DNA of 64,000 bases from Mesorhizobium sp. (lineage in GTDB: Bacteria; Pseudomonadota; Alphaproteobacteria; Rhizobiales; Rhizobiaceae): contig JAIPUZ010000084.1 of assembly GCA_022833215.1 (NCBI GenBank), positions 1 through 64,000 of the forward strand, written 5' to 3'. Below the pieces are notes generated by a model, which was given only the letters and a program-made list of their open reading frames with translations, was not told the DNA's origin and ran no database searches. Positions 49,880 to 59,487 of this stretch are shown one piece after another; position 1 is the stretch's first letter, and each line of letters starts with the position of its first letter. The translations under genes and the position numbers were made by a program.

Positions 49880-51059
49880 GGTTGTGGAACTGCGCAAGGA
49901 CGAAGAAGTGGCCGAGGCCGGACAGCAGGAGACCTCCAGCGCTCGCCCCTCTTCCCCTCCGAGGAGGGTTCGCGGGCGTATCGGTGGCGGCAGGGCGAAG
50001 CTTGCTCTGCTGATCGTGGCGCTGGTCCTGGCGACGCTGACGATATGGCCATGGCTGTCACATCGCTGGACCCATGTCGCGATCAACGATTCCCGCATCG
50101 CGGCCAATCTCGTCACTGTTGGCAGTGAGGTCAGCGGCAGGGTGTCCTCGATCGAGGTCATTGCCGGCGACAAGGTCAGGAAGGGCGATCTTCTGGCTTC
50201 GATCGACAGCGAGAACGCCACCCTCGAACTGGCCGCGCTGGATGCCCAGATCGACGGTGTGAGCGCACAGCAGGCGCAGCTGCGCGCCCAGCAGGATATG
50301 GTTCGCACCCAGGTGACGGCCAGACTGGCGGCCGGTGAAGCGCAACTGACTGCGGCCGAGGCCAACCATCGCGCCAGCGAAGCCGGTCTCGTGAATGCCC
50401 GCAGCCGTTTCGAACGTGTGAACCGGCTTGCCAGCAGCAAGATCACGTCCGAGCAGGTTCTGGAGGAGGCGCAGGCGGCGCTCTCCACGGCCACGGAGCA
50501 GGAGAAATCGGCAGCCGCCGCCATTGCCACCGCCCGGGCCAATCTGGACGTGGCAAAGGCCGAGGAAGCCCAGATCGCGGTGCTTGAACGCCAGATCGCC
50601 GTTCTGGAAAGCCAGAAGGCGGCTCTGGCCGCCCAGCGTGGCCAGAAGGAGGTCGATCTGCGCAAGCGGGAGATCCGCGCCCAGTTCGACGGTGTCATCG
50701 ACAGCACCTTCATCGAGGCCGGCGAATATGTCGGACCGGGCACGCGGCTGCTCATCTATCACGACCCGAACGTGATCTGGGTCGATGCCAATGTGAAGGA
50801 AACCGATTTCGGCCGCGTGAAGCTCGGTGCGCCGGCAGCCATCACGGTTGATGCCTATCCGCAGCTCAAGGTCGAAGGCAAGGTGGCGCGCATCGGCGAG
50901 GCGGCGACCAGCCAGTTCGCTCTGCTGCCGAGCCCCAATCCCAGCGGCAATTTCACCAAGATCACCCAGCGCCTGCCGATCCGCATCGAGATTGACCAGC
51001 GGGACGGGCTGTTGCGGCCGGGAATGATGGTGGAAGTGAGCGTCGATGTCGTCAATTGA
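49872..51059 (+). CDS. HlyD/EmrA-type membrane fusion protein
   Basis: A periplasmic adaptor of about 395 residues that links an inner-membrane exporter to an outer-membrane channel. One membrane helix lies near residues 43-62. A biotinyl-lipoyl-like half (RIAANLVTVGSEVSGRVSSIEV), a long alpha-helical hairpin from about 115 to 255 rich in Ala/Glu/Gln, the second lipoyl half (IRAQFDGVIDSTFIEAGEYV) and a beta-barrel follow in order. GTG at 49872 overlaps the MarR stop and is preferred over an upstream TTG. It overlaps the MFS gene by 14 bp. The adaptor-MFS pairing matches EmrAB. Confidence 0.9.
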   Translation: MDKVVELRKDEEVAEAGQQETSSARPSSPPRRVRGRIGGGRAKLALLIVALVLATLTIWPWLSHRWTHVAINDSRIAANLVTVGSEVSGRVSSIEVIAGDKVRKGDLLASIDSENATLELAALDAQIDGVSAQQAQLRAQQDMVRTQVTARLAAGEAQLTAAEANHRASEAGLVNARSRFERVNRLASSKITSEQVLEEAQAALSTATEQEKSAAAAIATARANLDVAKAEEAQIAVLERQIAVLESQKAALAAQRGQKEVDLRKREIRAQFDGVIDSTFIEAGEYVGPGTRLLIYHDPNVIWVDANVKETDFGRVKLGAPAAITVDAYPQLKVEGKVARIGEAATSQFALLPSPNPSGNFTKITQRLPIRIEIDQRDGLLRPGMMVEVSVDVVN

Positions 51060-52602
51060 AGGTCTTTTTGACCGCTATGGGCCGTCCTACCGGTGGTTCG
51101 CTACCGGAACGGTGATGATCGCGACGATCGCGGTCGTGCTTTCGACGACCATAGTCAACGTCGCCATCCCCGATGTCATGGGGGCATTCGGCATCAGTCA
51201 GGTGCAGGCGCAGTGGCTGTCCACCGGCTTTCTTGCCGCTATGACGGCAACCATGCTGGTGACCGACTGGGCCGACCGCGCCTTCGGCCAGCGCGCGACC
51301 ATGGTGGGGGCTCTGGCGATCTTCATGGCCGGCTCGGTGCTCGGCGGCATAGCGCCGAACGAGACCGTGCTGACGATCGCGCGCGTCATTCAGGGAGCGG
51401 CGGCAGGCGTCGTGCAGCCGCTTGCCATGATCCTTCTCTTTCAGGTCTTTCCGCCGAACCAGCGCGGCGCGGCCATGGGCATTTTCGGCATCGGCGTGGT
51501 GCTTGCTCCGGCACTCGGACCATGGATCGGCGGTCTGCTGATCGACGCGTTCAGCTGGCGATATGTGTTCTATCTCGGCATTCCGTTCGCCATCGTGGGC
51601 ATCTTGCTGGCCAACCTTTTTCTGCCGGTCAGGAAAGATACCGGCCCCCGCCCGGGGTTCGACTGGGGCGGTATGGTTCTGCTGTGCATATTCCTCGGGA
51701 CGTTGCTCAATGCGCTGACCAATGCCCAGCGCCTTGGCTGGTCTTCCGACCCGATCCTCATCCAGTTCGCCGTTGCCGTGGCGGCCCTGGCAGGCTTCGT
51801 CTGGTGGGAAATGACGACCGGCAGGCCGATGCTGGATCTTCGCCTGTTCGCCAATGTGCCCTTTTCCTCGGCCTCGCTGGTCGCCTTCATCATGGGCGCC
51901 GGCCTGTTCGGCTCGACCTATCTGGTGCCGCTTTTCGTGCAGACCATTCAGGGCCTGACTCCCACGCAGGCCGGACTGCTGCTGATGCCTTCGGGCTTCG
52001 TGCTGGTGTTGATCTTTCCGATCGCGGGCCGGCTGTCCGACAAGGTGCCCGCCGGCTATCTCATCGGGGCGGGCATGCTGATCTTCGCATGGTCCTCCTG
52101 GCTGACCGTTTCGGTGAGCGTGGACACCGCTTTCTGGACACTTGCATGGTGGGTGGTCATTTCGCGGATCGGGCTCGGGTTGCTTTTTCCCTCGCTAACC
52201 GCAGGATCGCTCAAGGTGTTGCCCCGCGAACTGGTGGCTCAGGGATCTGGTGCGATCAACTTCATCCGGCAGCTTGGCGGGGCTTTCGGCGTCAACCTTC
52301 TGGCCGTCTTTCTGGAACGGCGCACCGTCTACCATTCAGACGCATTGACGGCCACGCAGACGAGCCACAACCCCGCCACCATGGACCTGCTCCAGACTGT
52401 CGCGGGGATGGCGAAGGCCGGCGGGCTTCCCGACTATCAGCAGCTTCCCGCTGCGATCCAGTTCCTCGGGCAGGTGATCTCGATTCAGGCCAACACGCTG
52501 GCCTTCCATGATGGCTTCCTGATCGTCACACTGGTGTTCCTGGTTGCGCTGATCCCGACATGGATGCTGCATCGCGCGCAACGCAAGCCGCACGGTATCT
52601 GA
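51046..52602 (+). CDS. MFS drug exporter, DHA2 family (EmrB-like)
   Basis: A 518-residue major-facilitator drug/proton antiporter with about 14 membrane helices. DHA2 features are VNVAIPDVMGAFGISQVQAQWLSTGF in helix 1-2, IARVIQGAAAGVVQPLAMIL, and the motif C segment GIGVVLAPALGPWIGGLLID. It would export toxic hydrophobic compounds with the upstream adaptor. The start lies 14 bp inside the adaptor gene. Helix-rich C-terminal sequences end before a basic tail. The substrate range is unknown. Confidence 0.92.
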   Translation: MSSIEGLFDRYGPSYRWFATGTVMIATIAVVLSTTIVNVAIPDVMGAFGISQVQAQWLSTGFLAAMTATMLVTDWADRAFGQRATMVGALAIFMAGSVLGGIAPNETVLTIARVIQGAAAGVVQPLAMILLFQVFPPNQRGAAMGIFGIGVVLAPALGPWIGGLLIDAFSWRYVFYLGIPFAIVGILLANLFLPVRKDTGPRPGFDWGGMVLLCIFLGTLLNALTNAQRLGWSSDPILIQFAVAVAALAGFVWWEMTTGRPMLDLRLFANVPFSSASLVAFIMGAGLFGSTYLVPLFVQTIQGLTPTQAGLLLMPSGFVLVLIFPIAGRLSDKVPAGYLIGAGMLIFAWSSWLTVSVSVDTAFWTLAWWVVISRIGLGLLFPSLTAGSLKVLPRELVAQGSGAINFIRQLGGAFGVNLLAVFLERRTVYHSDALTATQTSHNPATMDLLQTVAGMAKAGGLPDYQQLPAAIQFLGQVISIQANTLAFHDGFLIVTLVFLVALIPTWMLHRAQRKPHGI

Positions 52603-52908
52603 GCTTCATCGCTTCCGGCGGGGGAACGGCATGGCTCGATCTGAGGCGGGGTGTTAGCCTTGAAGCCCGTCGGACGGGTGATTCCGTATCAATTCAGCAC
52701 AATATCCATGGCATGAGATGTGCATGTCCTGTCATGCCGGCCTTGCCGGTGGCCTGACGCAGAGCGGGCCGGCTGTCGGGGTGGCTGGGCTTGGGCACCC
52801 CGGCAGTCGCACATTAACAAACGGGAGCTGCAAGCGCCTTGCGGCAATCATTTGTTAACCATAGCGACCTAACCAATTCAGACAGATAAACTGAATTCGG
52901 ACGGGTCG
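52603..52908. other. intergenic region with nested inverted repeats
   Basis: No gene is supported in these 306 bp. TTAACAAA (52814-52821) and TTTGTTAA (52851-52858) form a perfect inverted repeat enclosing a small GCAAG/CTTGC hairpin, about 50 bp before the L,D-transpeptidase start. A regulator site is possible. Confidence 0.5.
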
Positions 52909-53514
52909 ATGTCAATTTCACGCAGAGGTTTCATTATTGGCCTGCCATTGTTCATGGCCGGGTGCGCGACCTCTCAATATGCCAGCTATGGCCCCATTCA
53001 GGGCGAACGCTTCCCGGTTGCCGCGATACCCGCATCCGAGATCAGGCCGGAACTGCGGCGCAGCGAAGTTGCCTTCGGCGGCGACTATCCTGCCGGTACC
53101 ATCGTGGTGAACACGCCTGAGCGCCGGCTTTATTATGTTCTGGGGAACGGGCGGGCGATCCGTTACGGCATCGGCGTTGGCCGCGAGGGTCTCGCGCTGC
53201 GGGGCAACGCCACGATCGGACGGAAGGCCGAGTGGCCGAGCTGGACCCCGACGGCGAACATGATGCGCCGCGACCCCCGTAACCGGCGATATGCCGGCGG
53301 TGTCCCGGGCGGACCGAACAATCCGCTGGGCGCGCGGGCGCTATATCTCTACCGCGATGGTCGCGACACGATGTTCCGCATCCACGGCACCAACCAGCCG
53401 AGCACTATCGGCAAGGCGGTTTCCAGCGGTTGCATCCGCATGCTCAATCACGATGTGATCGACCTCTACGCACGCGTCGCGCCGGGCACGAGAGTGGTCG
53501 TCATCCAGGCCTGA
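52909..53514 (+). CDS. L,D-transpeptidase lipoprotein (YkuD family)
   Basis: A 201-residue cell-wall enzyme forming 3-3 crosslinks or attaching proteins to peptidoglycan. A Tat-like/hydrophobic leader with lipobox FMAGC (Cys near residue 19) predicts a lipoprotein. The YkuD domain starts near 65 with TIVVNTPERRLYYVL, and the catalytic region is FRIHGTNQP followed by SSGCIRM near 171-177, with His and Cys in place. ErfK/YbiS-like paralogues of this size are numerous in Hyphomicrobiales, which rely heavily on L,D-crosslinks for polar growth. Confidence 0.93.
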   Translation: MSISRRGFIIGLPLFMAGCATSQYASYGPIQGERFPVAAIPASEIRPELRRSEVAFGGDYPAGTIVVNTPERRLYYVLGNGRAIRYGIGVGREGLALRGNATIGRKAEWPSWTPTANMMRRDPRNRRYAGGVPGGPNNPLGARALYLYRDGRDTMFRIHGTNQPSTIGKAVSSGCIRMLNHDVIDLYARVAPGTRVVVIQA

Positions 53515-53522
53515 ACGGCCAT

Positions 53523-53798
53523 CTATTTCATCTGGCCGACCATTCGCGTCAGTGCCGAAAAGGCCGGAAGCTCCGTTTCCGGCTGGCACTGGTTGGCGAG
53601 TTGCAACAACCGGATGGGAAAAGCGATCGCCTCCCTGTGGGAAGGCGGCAACTCGTTCGACCGGTTTTCGCTGGCTTCGGCGGCCTGAAGGGCGGCATCC
53701 AGCTCCTCGATGGTCAGGACGCCCTTCTGAACAAGCAGATGATTGATGGCGGCAATCGCCATCAACAGCCCTTCAAGTTGCAAGTTGGCTACATTCAT
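53523..53798 (-). CDS. hypothetical protein
   Basis: A 91-residue protein that I do not recognise. The sequence is mostly helical: LQLEGLLMAIAAINHLLVQKGVLTIEELDAALQAAE, then FPIRLLQLANQCQ. The middle part resembles the helix-turn pattern IEELDAAL found in nitrile-hydratase-like and other small accessory proteins, but this is too short to assign. No signal peptide is present. The ATG at 53798 has an AAGGGAG box upstream; the frame extends beyond it but runs into the tRNA. It is convergent with the L,D-transpeptidase gene. Confidence 0.6.
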   Translation of the reverse strand: MNVANLQLEGLLMAIAAINHLLVQKGVLTIEELDAALQAAEASENRSNELPPSHREAIAFPIRLLQLANQCQPETELPAFSALTRMVGQMK

Positions 53799-53954
53799 GG
53801 CCGTTGCTCCCTTCAGGGAAGCATACAACGGAATGCTGCGGCTGCCGATTCCAACGTTGGAGGACACAAACCTGGCCTGAGGCGCGGTCGGATCAACGGT
53901 AGCGGGAAGATCTTCGGGAAGGTGTGAAGAGAGGTCTCTAACCCTCTGATTTTC

Positions 53955-54031
53955 TGGTCGGAGTGGCAGGATTTGAACCTGCGACCCCATCGTCCCGAAC
54001 GATGTGCGCTACCAGGCTGCGCTACACTCCG
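53955..54031 (-). tRNA. tRNA-Pro (CGG)
   Basis: On the reverse strand a 77-base cloverleaf with CCA encoded. The acceptor stem is CGGAGTG/CACTCCG, the T-loop is GGTTCAAATCC, and anticodon stem CATCG/CGATG encloses TTCGGGA, giving anticodon CGG. Confidence 0.95.
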
Positions 54032-54216
54032 TGACCAGTGGCCGGGCTTATAGCGCTGCGATTTCAATCCTGCAAGCGTCAATGACACGACAATTCGCCG
54101 GTTTGTGACGATTGTTTGTGCAAGAGCCGGGAAGGTGAGAGGATAACCCCCTTTAAAGGCTTTGCTGCTAGGCAAGCTGACACAATTGCATATGAAAGGT
54201 GCGGGGAGCCTCTCAA

Positions 54217-55737
54217 GTGAAGCTGACCATTGTGGAACAGGCGCGGCCGAATACCTTCGAGTTCGAGACCGCGGCTTTGATAAAGCCGACCGGCTTTCGC
54301 GAGTATGACGCGCGCTGGTGGTTCGGCAGGCCGGGCGCGGAAAAGGAGCCGGAGCTGAACCTCATCGGCGTGCAGACGCTGGGCATGGGGCTCGCGACGC
54401 TGATCCGGCGCATGGGCATCGCCCCCGAGATCGTCACGGGACATGACTTCCGCGAATATTCGCTGGCCATCAAGCTGGCGCTGGTGTCGGGCCTGATGGC
54501 TGCCGGCGCGAAGGTGAAGGACATCGGGCTCGCCCTTTCCCCCATGGCCTATTTCGCCCAGTTTGCGCTCGATACGCCTTCGGTGGCCATGGTGACCGCC
54601 TCGCACAACGAGAATGGCTGGACCGGCGTGAAGATGGGCGCGCAGCGGCCCCTAACCTTCGGCCCGGACGAGATGACGGCGCTGAAGAACATCGTGCTGG
54701 GCGGCGATTTCGATCTCGTTGGCGGCGGTTCCTATGAGATGATACGCGGTTTTCGCGAAACCTATCTCGACGACCTCGTCTCCGGAAAGCGAATCGGCCG
54801 CAAGCTCAGGGTTGTCGCCGCCTGCGGCAACGGCACGGCTGGCGCTTTTGCGCCCGAAGCGCTGGAGCGGATCGGTTGCGAGGTCATCCCCCTCGACGTG
54901 GAACTCGACCACAGCTTCCCGCGCTACAATCCAAATCCCGAGGACATGCAGATGCTGCATGCGATCCGCGACAAGGTGCTGGAAACGGGCGCCGATGTCG
55001 GCCTCGGCTTCGATGGCGATGGCGACCGCTGCGGCGTGGTCGACAATGAGGGCAACGAGATCTTCGCCGACAAGGTGGGCGTGATGCTGGCGCGCGACAT
55101 TTCGCGGCTTCATCCGGGCTCGACCTTCGTGGTGGACGTGAAGTCGACGGGCCTGTTCAAAACCGACCCGCAATTGCAGGCGCAAGGGGCGACAACGGAT
55201 TACTGGAAGACCGGCCATTCCTACATCAAACGACGGGTGGCCGAACTCGGGGCCATCGCCGGCTTCGAGAAATCCGGCCACTTCTTCTTCAATCCGCCCA
55301 TCGGGCGCGGCTATGACGATGGGCTGGTGACGGCGATTGCCGTGTGCGGCATGCTCGACCGCAATCCGGCCAAGTCCATGGCCGACCTCTATCGCGACCT
55401 GCCTGTCACCTACGGCACGCCGACCATGTCGCCGCATTGCGACGACGAGTTGAAATATGGCGTGGTCGAGCGCGTGCTCTCCGATTTCGAACGCATGAAG
55501 GCGGCCGGAGAGCGCTTCGCCGGGCAGGCCATCTCCGACCTGGTGACCGTGAATGGCGTGCGCGTCGTGGCCGAAGACGGCACATGGGGGCTGGTGCGGG
55601 CCTCGTCGAACAAGCCGGAACTCGTCGTGGTGGTAGAAAGCCCGGTCTCGGCGGAAAGGCGGCGCGAAATGTTCGAGGCGCTGGACGCCGTGCTGCGGCG
55701 CAGTCCGGAAGTCGGCCCCTACAACCAGACTTTCTGA
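54217..55737 (+). CDS. phosphomannomutase / phosphoglucomutase
   Basis: A 506-residue alpha-D-phosphohexomutase. It is likely to convert mannose 6-phosphate to mannose 1-phosphate, the substrate of the guanylyltransferase encoded next. The phosphoserine loop is VTASHNENG near residue 126, the metal loop is DGDGDRCG near 265, the sugar loop is AGFEKSGHFFF near 347 and the phosphate loop lies in LVRASSNKPEL near 467. GTG at 54217 with a GGGGAG box eight bases upstream is preferred over a GTG 18 bp earlier. Six bases separate its stop from the following ATG. Confidence 0.9.
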   Translation: MKLTIVEQARPNTFEFETAALIKPTGFREYDARWWFGRPGAEKEPELNLIGVQTLGMGLATLIRRMGIAPEIVTGHDFREYSLAIKLALVSGLMAAGAKVKDIGLALSPMAYFAQFALDTPSVAMVTASHNENGWTGVKMGAQRPLTFGPDEMTALKNIVLGGDFDLVGGGSYEMIRGFRETYLDDLVSGKRIGRKLRVVAACGNGTAGAFAPEALERIGCEVIPLDVELDHSFPRYNPNPEDMQMLHAIRDKVLETGADVGLGFDGDGDRCGVVDNEGNEIFADKVGVMLARDISRLHPGSTFVVDVKSTGLFKTDPQLQAQGATTDYWKTGHSYIKRRVAELGAIAGFEKSGHFFFNPPIGRGYDDGLVTAIAVCGMLDRNPAKSMADLYRDLPVTYGTPTMSPHCDDELKYGVVERVLSDFERMKAAGERFAGQAISDLVTVNGVRVVAEDGTWGLVRASSNKPELVVVVESPVSAERRREMFEALDAVLRRSPEVGPYNQTF

Positions 55738-55742
55738 GTGAC

Positions 55743-57983
55743 ATGATGAGCGAACGCATTGCCTGTTTCGTGATGAGCGGTGGCGTGGGTTCGCGCCTGT
55801 GGCCACTCTCGCGCGAGGATAATCCCAAGCAGTTCCATGACCTGTCGGGCGATGGCTCGATGCTTGCCAAGACGTTGCGCCGCATGACCGGGCGCACTGC
55901 CGGTGCTGCCCCGGTATTCCTGATCGCATCCGAACGCCATGCCGGGCGTGTGCACGGCGACATAAACGGAATCGATCTTGCCGGGGGCGGGGTGCTGTTC
56001 GAGCCGGTGGGGCGCAACACCGCCGCTGCCGTGGCGCTGGCGACATTGCGCACGCTGGCGGATTTCGGCGACAGCCTCATTCTGGTGGTGCCGTCCGATC
56101 ACGAGATTTCCACCACCGCGCAGTTCTGGCAGACGGTGGAGCAGGGCGTGCCGGCGGCAGGCGAGGGGCGGCTGGTGGTGTTCGGCATTCGCCCCGACCA
56201 GCCCGAGACCGGCTATGGCTATATCGAGGTTGGCGCGGAAAATAGCGGCGTCTTCGATGTTTCGCGCTTCGTGGAGAAGCCGGATCTCGAAACGGCGCAG
56301 AAATATGTCGCAGCAGGCAATTACTACTGGAATGCCGGCATTTTCCTGTTCCGGGCGAGCGTCATGCGCGACGCCTTCCTGCGCTTCCAGCCGGAAATCT
56401 GGAAGGCCACGGAAAAGGCTTTCGAGGCAGCGACCAGCGACCTTTCCGGTCTCTACATGCCGGAAGAGCTCTATGCGGCAATCCCTTCCGATTCCATCGA
56501 CTATGCGGTGATGGAGCGTGCCGAGGGCATCGCCATGGTGCCGGCAGGTTTCCGCTGGAACGACCTCGGTTCATGGCAATCCCTGCTCGATGTCGGACCT
56601 TCGGATGAAAACGGCAATGTCATTATCGGCGATGTCGTCGCCATCGATTGCCAGAATTCCTATATCCGCAGCCACGGGCGGCTTCTGTCGGCGGTGGGGC
56701 TGAAGGACACGGCGGTGGTCGCTACCGCGGACGCGACCTTCGTGGCCCCGGTGTCGCACAGCCAGAATGTGCGCAAGGTGGTGCAGCAGCTTGAAAAGAG
56801 CGGCCGGCTGGAAACGCGGTTCACGCCCTCGCACGACCGGGTGGTGGAAAGCGGCGCATGGCGCGGGCGGGTGCGGCACTGGCTGTTCGAGGAAGCGCTG
56901 CCGCTTTGGTCCACTGTGGGGGTCGATGATCGCCACGGCGGGTTCCATGAGGCTCTGGGCCTCGATGCGGTGCCGCTGGCCAGACCGAAGCGCATGCGCA
57001 CCATGGCGCGGCAGGTCTATGGCTTTGCCGTGGCCAAGGCACGCGGCTGGGACGGCCCCGCAGACCTGCTGATCTCCCATGGGCTGGACTTCATGTCGCG
57101 CGGCCGCACCGACCGGGGCGGCTGGGCTCGAACCTTCAACGTGGACGGTTCGGTGAGCGATGCGACGGAAGACGCCTACGACCATTCCTGCGTGTTGCTG
57201 GCGCTGGCCCACGCTCATATGTGCGGCAATCCGGATGCGTTGCAGCTCGGCCGTGAGACATTCGCTTTCCTTGACGAGCATCTCGAAGACAGCAGCCTTG
57301 CCGGTTTCCTCGAGGCGCCGGAGGGGGGCAGCCTGCGCCGCTCCAATCCGCACATGCATCTGCTGGAGGCGTTTCTCGCCTGGCATGAGGCGACCGGCGA
57401 CCGAACCTACCTGCGTCGCGCGGCCCGCATCGTCGACCTGTTCCGCAGCTACTTCTTCGATGCGGACAGCTGGACCGTGGGCGAATATTTCGGGGATGGC
57501 TGGGCCCCCGCGCCGGATGGCAAAGGCGACTGGACGGAACCGGGCCACCATTTCGAATGGGCGTCGCTGCTGATAGACTTCTCCAATCGCAGCGGCCAGA
57601 CCAGCCTGACAACCTATGCCCGCAAGCTCTATGCCTCGGCCGTCGCCAATGGTCTCAACAGGGCGACGGGGCTCGCCTACGGCGCGGTATCGAAGCAGGG
57701 CATGCCGCTCGATCTGGTGTCGCGAAGCTGGCCACAGACGGAGGCGATCAAGGCTTCCATCGCGCTCGACAGGGCGGACGGGCCTGACCTGAAGCCGGAG
57801 ATCGAGGCGCGCGTGGGCCGCCTGTTCCGCTGGCATATTGATCCGGCGCCGGTCGGGCTGTGGATCGACCGTATCGACGAGCGCGGCCGCTCGGTGGCGA
57901 CCGAGGTGCCGGCTTCTATCTTCTACCACCTCGTCTATGCCCTGATGCAGTATCTGGATGCGACGGTGGAGAACGGTCAGTAG
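55743..57983 (+). CDS. fused mannose-1-phosphate guanylyltransferase / AGE-family isomerase
   Basis: A 746-residue fusion. Residues 1 to about 290 are a nucleotidyltransferase with the signature [21 protein letters not shown] near 11-31 and RFVEKPDL near 177; a short beta region follows to about 360. Residues about 370-746 match AGE (N-acylglucosamine 2-epimerase / mannose isomerase) proteins, with [19 protein letters not shown] near 463, [14 protein letters not shown] near 539 and [12 protein letters not shown] near 599. Typical ManC enzymes end in a cupin-type isomerase; here an AGE (alpha/alpha)6 barrel takes its place. The pair would make GDP-mannose from fructose 6-phosphate and mannose derivatives. 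It overlaps the convergent betB gene by seven bases. Confidence 0.9.
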   Translation: MMSERIACFVMSGGVGSRLWPLSREDNPKQFHDLSGDGSMLAKTLRRMTGRTAGAAPVFLIASERHAGRVHGDINGIDLAGGGVLFEPVGRNTAAAVALATLRTLADFGDSLILVVPSDHEISTTAQFWQTVEQGVPAAGEGRLVVFGIRPDQPETGYGYIEVGAENSGVFDVSRFVEKPDLETAQKYVAAGNYYWNAGIFLFRASVMRDAFLRFQPEIWKATEKAFEAATSDLSGLYMPEELYAAIPSDSIDYAVMERAEGIAMVPAGFRWNDLGSWQSLLDVGPSDENGNVIIGDVVAIDCQNSYIRSHGRLLSAVGLKDTAVVATADATFVAPVSHSQNVRKVVQQLEKSGRLETRFTPSHDRVVESGAWRGRVRHWLFEEALPLWSTVGVDDRHGGFHEALGLDAVPLARPKRMRTMARQVYGFAVAKARGWDGPADLLISHGLDFMSRGRTDRGGWARTFNVDGSVSDATEDAYDHSCVLLALAHAHMCGNPDALQLGRETFAFLDEHLEDSSLAGFLEAPEGGSLRRSNPHMHLLEAFLAWHEATGDRTYLRRAARIVDLFRSYFFDADSWTVGEYFGDGWAPAPDGKGDWTEPGHHFEWASLLIDFSNRSGQTSLTTYARKLYASAVANGLNRATGLAYGAVSKQGMPLDLVSRSWPQTEAIKASIALDRADGPDLKPEIEARVGRLFRWHIDPAPVGLWIDRIDERGRSVATEVPASIFYHLVYALMQYLDATVENGQ

Positions 57984-59440
57984 GGGCTGTCGACGTCGCC
58001 GGTCTCCACATAGACCGACTTGATCTGCGAATAGTGCTGGAGCGCGGCCAGAGAGTTTTCGCGCCCGATACCAGACTGCTTGTAGCCACCGAACGGCATC
58101 TCGACCGGGGTGAGATTGTAGGCGTTGATCCAGCAGGTGCCCGCCTGCAATTCGCCGATAACACGGTGGGCGCGTGCCATGTCGCCGGTGAAGACGCCGG
58201 CGGCGAGGCCGAACTCCGTGCCGTTTGCGCGGTTTATCACCTCGTCCTCGTCCGCGAAGGAAAGAACGCTCATCACCGGCCCGAAGATTTCCTCGCGCGC
58301 GATGCGCATGTCATCGGTCACGCCGGTGAAGACGGTCGGCTCCACGAAGAAGCCGCTGTCGAAACCTTGCAGGGCAGGCGCGTTGCCACCGCAGGCGAGT
58401 GTCGCGCCATCATGCTTGCCGGCCTCGATATAGGACAGCACGCGCTCATGCTGGGCCTTGCTGACCAGCGGCCCCATCTGGGTTTCGGGATCGAGCGGAT
58501 CGCCGATGCGGATTTTCTTGGTGCGTTCGACAAGGCGCTCGACGAAGCGGTCGTGCAGGCCCTTCTGGACGAAAACGCGGGTGCCGTTGGAGCAGACCTG
58601 TCCGGTGGAATAGAAATTGCCGAGCATTGCCCCGCCGATGGCGTTTTCGAGGTCGGCATCATCGAAGACGATGAGCGGCGACTTGCCGCCGAGTTCCATG
58701 GTGGCGTGCTTCATCTCCGCGCCGGCCTGCGCCAGAACGCGCTTGCCGGTGGCGACCGAGCCGGTGACCGATACCTTGGCGACGGAGGGATGGCCGACCA
58801 GTGCCGCGCCGACCTCGCCATAGCCCTGCACCACGTTGAACAAGCCATCGGGCAGGCCGGCCTCGGAATAGATTTCGGCCAGCGCCAGCGCCGAAAGCGG
58901 CGTGTTCTCGGACGGCTTGAAGACCATGGCGTTGCCCATGGCGAGCGCCGGGGCCGATTTCCAGCCGGCGATCTGGATCGGATAGTTCCAGGCGCCGATG
59001 CCGATGCAGACGCCGAGCGGTTCGCGCCGCGTATAGGCGAAGGGGCCGCCGAGGTCGATGAACTCGCCATTGAAGCTGGCGACGGCGCCTGCGAAATATT
59101 CGAGGCAATCGGCTGCGGAAGGGGCGTCGGCGACCAGCGTTTCCTGAATGGCCTTGCCGGTGTCGAGCGTTTCGAGCCGCGCCAGCGCCTCGTTGCGCTC
59201 GCGCAATATGTCGGCGGCGCGGCGCAGGATGCGGCCGCGCTCGACCGGCTTGATGCGTGCCCATTCGGCCTGCGCGGCGCGCGCGGATTCTATAGCCAGC
59301 TCTATGATGTTGGGCGTCGCCGCATGAAGCGTGGCGATGCGCTCGCCGGTGGCCGGATAGATGACGGCGATTTCCACGCCGCGGTCGTCGTCGATATAGC
59401 GTCCGTTGACATAGTGGGAGGCGGTTGGCTGGGCGCGCAT
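57977..59440 (-). CDS. betB: betaine-aldehyde dehydrogenase
   Basis: A 487-residue NAD-dependent aldehyde dehydrogenase oxidising betaine aldehyde to glycine betaine. Motifs seen are [19 protein letters not shown] near residue 151, the Glu in MELGGKSPL near 252, the catalytic Cys in [10 protein letters not shown] near 286, and the C-terminal [17 protein letters not shown] typical of BetB. ATG at 59440 has a GGAG box seven bases upstream; MELPEPA-type upstream starts are possible. The product is an osmoprotectant and carbon and nitrogen source. It is last in betI-betC-betA-betB, a different order from the betICBA of Sinorhizobium. Confidence 0.93.
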   Translation of the reverse strand: MRAQPTASHYVNGRYIDDDRGVEIAVIYPATGERIATLHAATPNIIELAIESARAAQAEWARIKPVERGRILRRAADILRERNEALARLETLDTGKAIQETLVADAPSAADCLEYFAGAVASFNGEFIDLGGPFAYTRREPLGVCIGIGAWNYPIQIAGWKSAPALAMGNAMVFKPSENTPLSALALAEIYSEAGLPDGLFNVVQGYGEVGAALVGHPSVAKVSVTGSVATGKRVLAQAGAEMKHATMELGGKSPLIVFDDADLENAIGGAMLGNFYSTGQVCSNGTRVFVQKGLHDRFVERLVERTKKIRIGDPLDPETQMGPLVSKAQHERVLSYIEAGKHDGATLACGGNAPALQGFDSGFFVEPTVFTGVTDDMRIAREEIFGPVMSVLSFADEDEVINRANGTEFGLAAGVFTGDMARAHRVIGELQAGTCWINAYNLTPVEMPFGGYKQSGIGRENSLAALQHYSQIKSVYVETGDVDSPY

Positions 59441-59487
59441 GGCAGGCTCCGGTAATTCCATCTCGGATCGGGTGGAGGGACTTTGGC

